Assembly (NCBI GenBank): GCA_051647125.1
Contig: JBOFDP010000007.1
Coordinates: 1-30,071, forward strand
Length of the DNA stretch: 30,071 nt
From: JBOFDP01 sp051647125
GTDB taxonomy: Bacteria; Bacteroidota; Bacteroidia; Chitinophagales; Chitinophagaceae
Direction of reading: 5' to 3'
Shown here: positions 7,824 through 15,271 of the stretch, in pieces
How the letters are laid out: every line of letters starts with the position of its first letter
Numbering within the stretch: the first letter of the stretch is position 1
The notes under the pieces: model-generated
What the model was told of the DNA's origin: nothing
The model's database searches: none
What the model saw: the letters and a program-made list of their open reading frames with translations, nothing else
Made by a program: the position numbers and the translations under genes

Positions 7824-8741
7824 TTATGACCATAACATCTCCATTTGTATTTCTTCTGGTTTAATAGATGGAGTATGATGGATATACAAATTATCGGTAT
7901 CAAAATTACAAATCAATGACTCTACTATAGCTCGTCTATTTTGAATATTCCCTCCATTGTGATAAAAGTGATTTTTAGCAATAATATTAAATTTATGCCA
8001 ATATTTAGGTATCATCTCATTTTGTCTAAATTCATTGTGGTGCCAAGTAGAAAGAATAAATTTTGCTTTTGTTTCATTTAACAAGTTAAACAAAAGAATT
8101 TCATCATTTTCTTTCCATCCATTGTAATAATCAACATATCTTCCATAATATGGGGGGCCGCAATAAATAATATCATTCTCGGTAGCCACAGGAATAACAT
8201 CAGAAAATGATTTGTTATCAAAATGCCCAAAAGGGTGGGGTTGAATAATATGTGATATGCTAGCTACTTGATTGTATATTTTAGTGATATATGCTTGTTG
8301 AAATCTATTAGGTTTTTTGCAAAAAGGAATGTTCCAATTTCCTTTACTTCCAAATCGCATCATTCCATTAAATCCCGCAGGAGAAAGAAAAATAAAATCA
8401 TAGGGAGAAAAGTCACCACTATTAAATCTATTACGTACCTTTAAGTAATGAGCATATCCACTGTTTTCAGCTTTGCTTAATAATACGATTTCTTGTTGTA
8501 GATATTTTTTTATTAATTTTGCTGTAATTAATTTATCTTGAATACCTTTATAAAAATTAATGATATGAGGATTGGTATCGTTAAGTATGGCTTCTTGGTA
8601 ACCTGAGTTGAAAGGCACTACTACTGTTCCTAAAAAGGGCTCTATCCATTTTCCTTTTACTTGTGGGACAAGTTGCATAATGGAGGGTACTAATTTGATT
8701 TTTATGCCTTGACTTTTTATGGGAGGAATAATGATTTTCAT
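7824..8741 (-). CDS. EcoRV-type (D12 class) adenine-N6 DNA methyltransferase with altered catalytic motifs
   Basis: A 305-residue member of the D12 adenine methyltransferase family, the modification partner of the adjacent endonuclease. From memory it tracks M.EcoRV along its whole length: PPIKSQGIKIKLVP at the start, NDTNPHIINFY, FNGMMRFGSKG, NIPFCKKPNRFQQAYITKI, HVDY-like RYVDYYNGW and KFILSTWHHNEFR. EcoRV-type enzymes methylate GATATC to block cleavage. Two key positions differ from the family. Motif I reads EPFLGTVVV, with Val40 where a glycine belongs. Motif IV reads IYCGPPYYGR, with Gly195 in place of the catalytic Asp of DPPY. Each is a one-base change from the consensus codon (GGA to GTA, GAC to GGC). 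The frame is open and full length, so the protein may be made but inactive. Its ATG overlaps the upstream stop codon (ATGA). Confidence 0.88.
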   Translation of the reverse strand: MKIIIPPIKSQGIKIKLVPSIMQLVPQVKGKWIEPFLGTVVVPFNSGYQEAILNDTNPHIINFYKGIQDKLITAKLIKKYLQQEIVLLSKAENSGYAHYLKVRNRFNSGDFSPYDFIFLSPAGFNGMMRFGSKGNWNIPFCKKPNRFQQAYITKIYNQVASISHIIQPHPFGHFDNKSFSDVIPVATENDIIYCGPPYYGRYVDYYNGWKENDEILLFNLLNETKAKFILSTWHHNEFRQNEMIPKYWHKFNIIAKNHFYHNGGNIQNRRAIVESLICNFDTDNLYIHHTPSIKPEEIQMEMLWS

Positions 8742-9707
8742 TTTTCTTTTTGACTTAAAGTTTTACAAGTAATTTTATTCAACAAATCTATTCTTCCTTT
8801 AAACTCTAAAAAATCTTTCAGTGTAGTAATTTTTATAATTTTCCCATTTTTTATCATGGTAGTAATGCCATAATTTATCCAATATTCGTCAAACCATTCT
8901 TCCCCTAATTGACTGAAAAATACCATTTCCATTTTTTAAATCATTAATATCAATAATAGGACCAATATTAGCTGTATTACCAGAACCTTTTTTATCACTT
9001 GCAATTTTCCATTTTTCATTGCTAAAAAATTCAAAATCTTTAATAACTGATGTAATTGATTTAAGGTTTTTAATAGATGTAATTTCCTTCTCTCCAAGTA
9101 TTGTATTAGGTGCTTCATTTTTTTCCTGAATATCTTTTACTCGGAATATTTTTGTTTCTGAAAATTTGTCTAAAATATCGGTTCTTGTATAAATTATACC
9201 TAAACAAAAACGTGCGATATATTGGTTATAAGGGAATTTTATATTTTTATCTTTGTCTCGTTCTTGAAAATATCTTCCATGACTACCCAATGTAAAACCA
9301 GCAGTTTGATTATTCCATCTAAATATAGTTTTAATATCAACAGCAAATTTTATATGCTCATTTTTTTCATGTATAAAAGTTAAATCAGGATACCAATTTT
9401 TTTTTTCTGCAAGAATAATTTTGTAGCCAATATTTTTTGCAAATTCTAATATTTGAGGAAAAGTATGTATTTCAAGAATTTTAGAAACTATTTTTGTATC
9501 GGAAGAGATAGTATAAATATTTTTATAAACATCAATAAATCCTTTGATAGAAGAATCCCCATTATCTGTTGAAACATATTTTGTAAGCTTATCAACAAAT
9601 TTATCAAGTTCTATTTTAAAATCTGATTTATATTTATTTTGCTCTTTCAAATTCATACATGCAACATTACAAATAAAATAATGATAATAATCTTTTTTTA
9701 TTTCCAT
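8738..9707 (-). pseudogene. EcoRV-like type II restriction endonuclease, frameshifted
   Basis: The first frame (9707 down to 8889, 272 codons) matches R.EcoRV motif by motif as I recall it. SSDTKIVSKILEIHTFP corresponds to the GSDTK region. NWYPDLTFIH with AVDIKT is the PD-(x15)-DxK catalytic core (Asp74, Asp90 and Lys92 in EcoRV, with the same spacing here). FTLGSHGRYF and FPYNQYIARF follow. KGSGNTANIG is the recognition loop (Gly182 to Thr186 region). After NGNGIF the frame goes off into SIRGRMV-stop. The next frame carries the missing C-terminus, FSQLGEEWFDEYWINYG to a stop overlapping the methyltransferase start. Removing one T from the T5 run (A5 at 8916-8920 on the plus strand) restores one 322-residue protein. 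The start at 9707 overlaps the pgi stop by 10 bases; ATG 9656 is an alternative start. A sequencing error is possible. Confidence 0.88.
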
Positions 9708-11344
9708 TTCAAGTAATAATTGAGCAGTGCATTGGTAGAGCTATCGTGATTGGTAATAGGCGGTGTGGTATTCATATCTTTAAGAATATTATTAGCCAAT
9801 TTTTTCCCAAGTTCTACGCCCCATTGGTCATAGCTATAAATATTCCAAATAACACCTTCAGCAAAAATACGATGTTCATAAAGAGCAATCAATTGCCCCA
9901 GATTAAACGGATTTAAAGCCTCTTTAAATAAGAACATATTACTAGGTCTATTGCCTTCAAATTGTTTGAAGGGAGCAAGTTGTTTTATTTGTTCTTTGGT
10001 TTTTGATTCTTGCTTCAATTCTTGTTCTGCTTCTTGCAACGATTTTCCTTTCATAAAAGCCTCTGCTTGTGCAATACAGTTGGCTATAAAAATTTGTTGA
10101 TGTTCTTTATATGGATGATTGACTTTTGTATAGGCGATAAAATCTATAGGCACAAGGGTAGTTCCTTGATGAAGAAGTTGGTAAAAGGCATGTTGTCCGT
10201 TAGTGCCGGGTTCGCCCCATATGATAGGTGAAGTAGCATAGGTAACTTTTTCGCCATTACGGTCTATAAATTTCCCATTGCTTTCCATAATACCTTGTTG
10301 CAAATATGCTGGGAATCGATGTAGGTATTGAGCATAGGGTAATATAGCTTGTGTAGTAGCTTCATAAAAATCGGCATACCAAATATTGAGTAATGCCATA
10401 ATAACGGGAATATTTTTTTCTAAAGGAGTATTAACAAAATGATGGTCTGCCCATTCGCCCCCTTTTAGTAATTGTTCAAAATTGTCATATCCTATGGTGA
10501 GGGCAATAGATAATCCGATGCTACTCCAGAGTGAAAAACGACCACCTACCCAATCCCAAAACTCAAATATATTCTTACTATCAATCCCAAATTTTTGTAC
10601 TTCTTTTTGGTTGGTACTTAAAGCTAAAAAATGAAGAGCTACAAATTTTTTTTCTTTAGCATATTCCAAAAACCACCCTCTGGCAACATGTGCATTTGCC
10701 ATAGTTTCTTGAGTAGTAAAAGTTTTAGAGGCAATCAGAAAAAGTGTCTCTTCGGGGTTTACTTTTTTCAATACTTCATATATATGAGCGCCGTCTACAT
10801 TAGAAATAAAATAAGTTTCTATACCTTTAATATGATAAGGCTTCAGCGCCTCACAAACCATTACAGGACCCAAATCACTACCTCCGATACCTATGTTTAC
10901 AATGTATTTTAATGGCTTTCCTGTATATCCTTTGTGTGTGGTATAGAAGGAGTTACAAAATTGTTTTATTTTTTCTCTATATTCCTTTACCAAAGGCATT
11001 ACGCTTTTGCTTTCATAAAAATAATCTTGGTTGAAACTGCGTAAGGCAATATGTAAGACAGCTCTATTTTCAGTTGCATTTATGGACTGTCCGAATAGCA
11101 TGGATTGCATAGCTTTAGCAAGCTCACATTCTTGGGCTAGGTTTATAAGAGTATCAAAAATTTCTTTTGTAATTCTATTTTTTGAATAGTCAAATAAAAA
11201 ATTTTCTTGCTGTATACTATAAGATAAAAAACGTTTTTTATCTTCTTCAAAAAGTTGGTTAAGTTGTAAATTTTTAGTTTGGTTAAATAAAGATTGTAGT
11301 TTTTTCCAAGCCTTGGTTGTTGTTGGGTTTATTGTAGGGAGCAT
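9698..11344 (-). CDS. pgi: Glucose-6-phosphate isomerase
   Basis: Interconverts glucose-6-phosphate and fructose-6-phosphate in glycolysis and gluconeogenesis; cytosolic dimer. At 548 residues it is the long bacterial/eukaryotic type. Signature segments are VNIGIGGSDLGPVMVCEAL, ASKTFTTQETMANA, FWDWVGGRFSLWSSIGLS (PGI signature), MESNGKFIDRNG with the catalytic Glu, GTNGQHAFYQLLHQGT with the active-site His, and the C-terminal YDQWGVELGKKLA containing the catalytic Lys. All key residues are present. A promoter box lies at 11367-11374, giving a very short leader. The last codons overlap the endonuclease reading frame downstream, so the restriction locus may be expressed by read-through from pgi. 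Confidence 0.96.
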   Translation of the reverse strand: MLPTINPTTTKAWKKLQSLFNQTKNLQLNQLFEEDKKRFLSYSIQQENFLFDYSKNRITKEIFDTLINLAQECELAKAMQSMLFGQSINATENRAVLHIALRSFNQDYFYESKSVMPLVKEYREKIKQFCNSFYTTHKGYTGKPLKYIVNIGIGGSDLGPVMVCEALKPYHIKGIETYFISNVDGAHIYEVLKKVNPEETLFLIASKTFTTQETMANAHVARGWFLEYAKEKKFVALHFLALSTNQKEVQKFGIDSKNIFEFWDWVGGRFSLWSSIGLSIALTIGYDNFEQLLKGGEWADHHFVNTPLEKNIPVIMALLNIWYADFYEATTQAILPYAQYLHRFPAYLQQGIMESNGKFIDRNGEKVTYATSPIIWGEPGTNGQHAFYQLLHQGTTLVPIDFIAYTKVNHPYKEHQQIFIANCIAQAEAFMKGKSLQEAEQELKQESKTKEQIKQLAPFKQFEGNRPSNMFLFKEALNPFNLGQLIALYEHRIFAEGVIWNIYSYDQWGVELGKKLANNILKDMNTTPPITNHDSSTNALLNYYLKWK

Positions 11345-11366
11345 AATAATCTAATAAAATTTACTA

Positions 11367-11374
11367 CAAAGGTA
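11367..11374 (-). promoter_or_regulatory. -7 promoter box for pgi
   Basis: Minus-strand TACCTTTG matches TAnnTTTG and lies 22 bases upstream of the pgi ATG. It sits back to back with the box at 11401-11408 for the divergent lipoprotein gene. Confidence 0.55.
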
Positions 11375-11400
11375 AAAATGTTTTTAAAAAAAATAATGTA

Positions 11401-11408
11401 TAGTTTTG
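11401..11408 (+). promoter_or_regulatory. -7 promoter box for the lipoprotein gene at 11438
   Basis: TAGTTTTG matches TAnnTTTG, 29 bases before ATG 11438. Its position argues against the upstream ATG codons at 11378 and 11396 as starts. Confidence 0.45.
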
Positions 11409-11437
11409 AAAATTTATTTTTATTTTTATTTCAAATT

Positions 11438-11863
11438 ATGCATAAAACAGTTTTTCCCAGATACTTTTTTTCTATCGTATTAGGCATTTTTTTAGGATAT
11501 AGTTGCACTATTAAAAACCCGCTCTCTGTTAGAGATACGGCATTTTTTTTTTCAAAAGCATTATTCCAAGGAAATAACAAAATAGTGAAGCTTCTTCTAC
11601 TCCCCAATGAGGATAATAAAAAACTATATACCCAATGGGAAAAATGGTATCGTGTGTTAGATCACGATACTAAGCAACAACTTTTTTTGAGAACTCAATC
11701 TATCTTTGAAATTGTAAATACTGATATTTTGAAGGTAGATTCTTTAGTCATCGTACAAGTAAAATTTGATATTCCTAATACGCCCAACAATGTTTTAAAA
11801 ATGGTGTATTATAACAAACAATGGCTTGTAGATTGGGCATATTCTGAGAGTGGTAATTTTTAA
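11438..11863 (+). CDS. Putative lipoprotein of unknown function
   Basis: A 141-residue protein that begins MHKTVFPRYF, has a hydrophobic stretch and reaches a lipobox LGYSC (Cys23), so it is probably a lipid-anchored envelope protein. The rest contains TAFFFSKALFQGNNKIVKLL and a C-terminal LKMVYYNKQWLVDW. This layout (helix with F-x-ALxxGN, then strands ending near a Trp) recalls small NTF2-like lipoproteins of the DUF4878 kind, but I am not certain. ATG 11378 would add 20 residues before the signal peptide. I prefer 11438 because of the promoter box at 11401-11408 and the normal signal-peptide geometry. It converges on pssA with only five bases between the stop codons. Confidence 0.7.
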   Translation: MHKTVFPRYFFSIVLGIFLGYSCTIKNPLSVRDTAFFFSKALFQGNNKIVKLLLLPNEDNKKLYTQWEKWYRVLDHDTKQQLFLRTQSIFEIVNTDILKVDSLVIVQVKFDIPNTPNNVLKMVYYNKQWLVDWAYSESGNF

Positions 11864-11868
11864 CCTGC

Positions 11869-12684
11869 TTATCTCTTTGGGTATTCATGTTCTGATGTGG
11901 TAGGTTTTACAAGCAAAGACAAAATAAGGTAGCCCAAGAACACAATAGACATAGCAAAGAAATTAATATCGGTAACGGAGATTATAGACAATAATATAAA
12001 GCTTATAATACCTATAATTATCAACAAATACATAGCCCAGGATTTTTTTATATTACGCCATTCTGCAACTTTTAGGCTCATCATCGGGTATTTAGAGACC
12101 ACAAAATAAGACAAGATAAAAATAACAAGATACAGCATAAAAGGATTGTATACCCATTGAAAAATACTTACAGGCAAATAGGTAGCCCAAGGCAATCCTG
12201 CAATACATAGCCCTGCCGCTGGTGAGGGCATGCCTTTAAATATCTTACTTTGAGAATTATCAATATTAAATTTTGCTAATCGATAAGCTATAGCACAAGG
12301 AAAAATAAGAACAGGCAAAAATAATATAAGTGGTGTATGCAGATAATGGGTAGCAAAAGAAATTTTTATCATTTTATATAACAAAATTCCCGGAGCTACC
12401 CCAAAGCTCACCATATCGCTTAAGGAATCTAACTCTTTGCCTAATAGAGAGGTGGATTTCAGCACCCTTGCTATTAGACCATCAAATACATCTACCACCC
12501 CTGCCAACAGTACAAAAATAGTACCCAAAATAATAGGTGCAGAAAAAAACCTTACTTCTAAAGAGTTTGTTTCTTCATTAAAAAACAATACTCGTTGTTC
12601 ATCTCCTAAAAAGCAAATAATAGCAAAAAACCCCAATACTAAATTAAGGAGTGTGAACAGGTTGGGAATCAACTTTTTTATCAT
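11869..12684 (-). CDS. pssA: CDP-diacylglycerol--serine O-phosphatidyltransferase
   Basis: Makes phosphatidylserine from CDP-diacylglycerol and serine, the precursor of phosphatidylethanolamine. It is an integral membrane protein of 271 residues. The CDP-alcohol phosphotransferase signature is complete at residues 65-90: DVFDGLIAR, then GKELDSLSD (Asp65, Asp68, Gly69, Ala72, Arg73, Gly82, Asp86, Asp90), followed by MVSFGVAPG. The start PNLFTLLNLVLGFFAI is typical of the Gram-positive/Bacteroidota type II form. About eight hydrophobic segments can be seen. It starts seven bases after the pepP stop, so the two genes are likely one operon. No phosphatidylserine decarboxylase gene is in the window. 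Confidence 0.92.
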   Translation of the reverse strand: MIKKLIPNLFTLLNLVLGFFAIICFLGDEQRVLFFNEETNSLEVRFFSAPIILGTIFVLLAGVVDVFDGLIARVLKSTSLLGKELDSLSDMVSFGVAPGILLYKMIKISFATHYLHTPLILFLPVLIFPCAIAYRLAKFNIDNSQSKIFKGMPSPAAGLCIAGLPWATYLPVSIFQWVYNPFMLYLVIFILSYFVVSKYPMMSLKVAEWRNIKKSWAMYLLIIIGIISFILLSIISVTDINFFAMSIVFLGYLILSLLVKPTTSEHEYPKR

Positions 12685-12691
12685 GAAAGCA

Positions 12692-13984
12692 TTATTTTTT
12701 TTTCATCAAATGTTCTATTTCTTCAGTAGTGATGGGGATATCTTTCATCAAATCTATATTGCCACTTTTGGTAAGGTAAATATTGTTTTCTATACGAATA
12801 CCTATTTTTTCTTCTTTTATATAAATACCTGGTTCTACCGTCAGTATCATACCTTCTTGTAGGGGTGTAAGCATGGGTCCAAAATCATGCACATCAATAC
12901 CTAAGTGGTGAGAAATGCCATGATACAGATACCTCCTATAAGCAGGGTTTTGTGGATCTTGATTTTTTACATCGGTATCTTGGAGCAAGCCAATTTTTAT
13001 AAATTGTTTGCTAGCCTCTATGCCAATTTTTTCATGGTATTCGCTAATAGTAATACCTGGTTTTAAGCAAGTTTTACAAAAATTGTGAATCCACAAGCAG
13101 GCATCATATACTTCTTTTTGTCGCTTGGTAAATTTCCCATTTATGGGAACAGTACGCGTAAGGTCGGCACAATAATAACTGTATTGAGCACCAAAATCCA
13201 TCAATATCAATTCGCCAGATTTGCAAGATTTGTTATTTTCTATATAATGCAAAATACAAGCACTTTCCCCACTAGCAATAATGCTATCATAAGCCGGTCG
13301 GCTTGATTTTTGGCGTAAGAAAGAACGATATATTTCTGCCTCTATTTCATATTCTAAAACATCAGGTTTTATAAATTGTAAGAGGTCTATAAACGTATTT
13401 TTTGTAATATCTATAGCTTTTTGGATAAGGGCAACCTCTTCCTTAGTTTTTACGCTACGTAAAAACCTCATAATTTTGGCCGCTCGTTCGTACTGATGTA
13501 AAGGATATTGCTGTTGTATTTTTTCTATAAATAGATATTCTGCCGTAGGTATAAAATTCCCTTTGCGGTCATTTTCATTACTGTCCAAATATATGGTGTC
13601 GGCATGATGTATACAAAGTTGTAACAAACCTGCCAATTGATCTATAAAAACAACAGTCTCTACGCCACTAATTTTTTGTGCTTCGTCTTTGGTAAGGCGA
13701 TGCCCATCCCATTTTTCTTTCTCCTCATTAGGACGTATGATAGCCAATATTTGCGTATACTTTTTTTGCAGATTATCAGGGTATAAGATTATAATAGTTT
13801 CCTCTTGCTCTATCCCCGTAAGCCAAAATAAATCACTATTCTGAGAAAAAGGATAAGTTCTATCCCCATTAGCTAATACTTCTTGATTGGAACAAAAAAT
13901 AGCAATACTATTTTTTTTCATCGCTTGCATAAAGCGACCTCTATTTTTTGAAAATAGGGTGGGATTTCTTTCAAAATATTTCAT
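12692..13984 (-). CDS. pepP: Xaa-Pro aminopeptidase (M24B)
   Basis: Removes N-terminal residues that precede proline; a cytosolic dimetal peptidase of 430 residues. The N-terminal AMP_N domain (about 1-160) includes FCSNQEVLANGDRTYPFSQ and DLFWLTGIEQ. The pita-bread catalytic domain shows all five metal ligands: LMDFGAQYSYYCADLTRT (two Asp), HHLGIDVHD (His), LTVEPGIYI (Glu) and GIRIENNIYL (Glu). The extra substrate His is in YLYHGISHHLG. It carries its own promoter box at 14009-14016 and heads an operon with pssA. Assignment is firm. Confidence 0.94.
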   Translation of the reverse strand: MKYFERNPTLFSKNRGRFMQAMKKNSIAIFCSNQEVLANGDRTYPFSQNSDLFWLTGIEQEETIIILYPDNLQKKYTQILAIIRPNEEKEKWDGHRLTKDEAQKISGVETVVFIDQLAGLLQLCIHHADTIYLDSNENDRKGNFIPTAEYLFIEKIQQQYPLHQYERAAKIMRFLRSVKTKEEVALIQKAIDITKNTFIDLLQFIKPDVLEYEIEAEIYRSFLRQKSSRPAYDSIIASGESACILHYIENNKSCKSGELILMDFGAQYSYYCADLTRTVPINGKFTKRQKEVYDACLWIHNFCKTCLKPGITISEYHEKIGIEASKQFIKIGLLQDTDVKNQDPQNPAYRRYLYHGISHHLGIDVHDFGPMLTPLQEGMILTVEPGIYIKEEKIGIRIENNIYLTKSGNIDLMKDIPITTEEIEHLMKKK

Positions 13985-14000
13985 GTATTTTTAAACCAAT

Positions 14001-14420
14001 TTATGCCTCAAAGTTAATGTATTTTCCTTTATCTCTGAAAATTTTATTAAAATCCTTCACATCTCTCCAAACACCCCTTTTTTATGCCTATGCAATAGGA
14101 AGCAAATCCAATTATTTAAGAAAAGTATTGTATTTTTTTGTAGCCTCTTTTATCTTGGCATCGATGTCTACAAGGTTTTTTTAACTTCTTCCAAATCAAT
14201 TATTTCCTCCTCTTTTTCTATGAATTTATCAGATTATGCTTTATAGAAAAGTACTCGATTATAGTAATCTCGAAATTTTTCAATGAATTTAGAATTGACA
14301 ATTTTCGTTGTGAATATAACTATATCTGTTTTGTTAATTTAAAATCCCAGTTTATATCAGCATCTCCATGGTTGTATGAGGCTTTTATATGTGCTTCAAA
14401 TAGCTTATTTTTATTAAATC
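14001..14420 (-). pseudogene. Decayed gene of unknown identity
   Basis: Protein-like sequence on the minus strand, broken by stops and frame changes. In order it reads NKLFEAHIKASYNHGDADIN, a shift, TDIVIFTTKIVNSKF, IEKFRDYYNRVLFYKA, stop, SDKFIEKEEEIIDLEEVKK, a shift, LVDIDAKIKEATKKYNTFLK, stop, LDLLPIA, two more stops, then GVWRDVKDFNKIF and RDKGKYINFEA, ending at TAA 14001-14003. The charged middle looks helical or coiled coil. The NTFLKxLDLLP segment recalls the tail of type I modification subunits (HsdM, often FLKELGLPP), but the sequence continues past it, so I do not claim that family. The end of the remnant sits against the pepP promoter box. Confidence 0.5.
14009..14016 (-). promoter_or_regulatory. 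-7 promoter box for pepP-pssA
   Basis: Minus-strand TAACTTTG, identical to the polA box, 24 bases upstream of the pepP ATG. Confidence 0.55.
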
Positions 14421-14520
14421 ATAATATTTGAGAACAACTAAGAACCTAATGTATTTAATAGAAAGTGTAATAAAGCCAATAAATTTATGTGGATACCGTT
14501 ATAAAAATGCAATAGTCTCG
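14421..14520 (-). pseudogene. Possible transposase C-terminal scrap
   Basis: One minus-strand frame reads SDKIETIAFL, a TAA, then RYPHKFIGFITLSI and KYIRFLVVLKYYDL. The pattern (IxTIA-x-RY, FxGFI-x-L, then hydrophobic) resembles the last part of IS5-type DDE transposases (RIATRY..., FLGFI.LA...IW). The similarity is short and inferred by eye. No terminal inverted repeats were found. It could mark an old insertion that contributed to the decay around it. Confidence 0.25.
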
Positions 14521-14549
14521 ATTTTGTCTGACAGAAGGAACACTACTGA

Positions 14550-14925
14550 TTATGGACAAGAAGTACAATTATTTACTTGATTATTTGATCGTTTTAGTGT
14601 CGCAACAGCAGCAAATGGACAATCTGGATTATACTCATTATCAGATTCTTTGATGATTAATCGGTTGAATTTTGTATCAAATCTGAAAGTAAGCCAACAT
14701 TTTCATTATAGATATACTCCAAAATAGCAAATATAGCGCATTGGCAACTTGTATCACCATTATATGCAAAAAATACACATCACACGAATTTGCTACAATA
14801 GTCACATATCTATTATTGACAACTATGTTTAATCTATCATAAGTCATGTGGTTTTCAGTTTTACTTATAAATAAAAGACTAATGAACATACATATAATAG
14901 AGGTTAATACTATTCTTTTTCCCAT
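14550..14925 (-). pseudogene. Broken gene for a small secreted or periplasmic protein
   Basis: Starts at ATG 14923-14925, nine bases after the stop of the hydrolase remnant. The first frame gives MGKRIVLTSIICMFISLLF, a clear signal peptide, then MTYDRLNIVVNNRYVTIVAN and SCDVYF. The best continuation lies in another frame after a T6 run (A6 at 14768-14773 on the plus strand): AYNGDTSCQCAIFAILEYIY and NENVGLLSDLIQNST. A second shift near 14660 leads to RLIIKESDNEYNPDC and PFAAVATLKRSNNQ, ending CP-stop at 14550-14552. Repaired, it would be about 124 residues with several cysteines after the signal peptide. I do not recognise the family. The layout directly after a cell-wall hydrolase would suit an immunity protein, but that is inference. 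Confidence 0.5.
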
Positions 14926-14934
14926 AATCGTACA

Positions 14935-15250
14935 TTATAGAGTTGTTAATAAATTTACAGAATCAGCTTGATTTCCTTCTAGTAATATAATCCGATCATC
15001 TTTATTTATGCCTACAACAAAACCCACATGAGAATAATTCATTGCTGTGATATACACCATATGTAGGTTTTAACTGCATTCCAAACTCCTTCCATAAGGC
15101 AACTGACGCATTATCGGTACCAGCAATTCCAACCTGAATTAAACAACCAGTTGGCAAAACTTGAAAACCAAGGCGTTTTGTCATTTTTAAACTTGCCTGA
15201 TATTGTATTATAACATTGAATAATTCCTGGGGTGAGGTTTTTCTTCTCAT
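14935..15250 (-). pseudogene. TIGR02594-type (NlpC/CHAP-like) cell-wall hydrolase, frameshifted and without catalytic Cys
   Basis: Three minus-strand frames must be joined. Frame one: NLTPGIIQCYNTISGK, then NDKTPWFSSFANW. Frame two: CLIQVGIAGTDNAS, then ALWKEFGMQLKPTYGV. Frame three: ITAMNYSHVGFVVG, then DDRIILLEGNQADSVNL, stopping at 14935-14937. This is the order of blocks in TIGR02594 proteins, which have TPWCSSFVNWC, a GT-x-S region, HVGFYVG and GGNQ-x-xxVN. Dropping one T at each junction restores the frame. The catalytic Cys of PWCSSF is Phe here (TGT to TTT). The N-terminus is also cut short by the end of ispH. Intact relatives are small peptidoglycan amidases or endopeptidases, including phage and toxin-like forms. 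This copy is dead. Confidence 0.75.
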
Positions 15251-15271
15251 TTTCCCTTTTAGAGATAATAT

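Noticed and set aside
7778..7903. Longer N-terminus for tyrA
   Set aside because: The extension overlaps the methyltransferase end, has no family counterpart and lies ahead of the likely promoter region.
8889..8932. Programmed +1 frameshift as the normal way to make the endonuclease
   Set aside because: TTT-C is slippery, but there is no stop or rare codon next to it and no stimulating element, and the partner methyltransferase is also damaged; mutation or read error is simpler.
13948..14184. Plus-strand 78-codon frame upstream of pepP
   Set aside because: It runs antisense to the pepP start, its promoter box and the end of a decayed minus-strand gene; no family features.
14001..14420. Firm assignment of the remnant as a type I modification subunit (HsdM)
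   Set aside because: Only a short tail-like segment fits, and about 35 more codons follow in the same frame, which HsdM tails usually lack.
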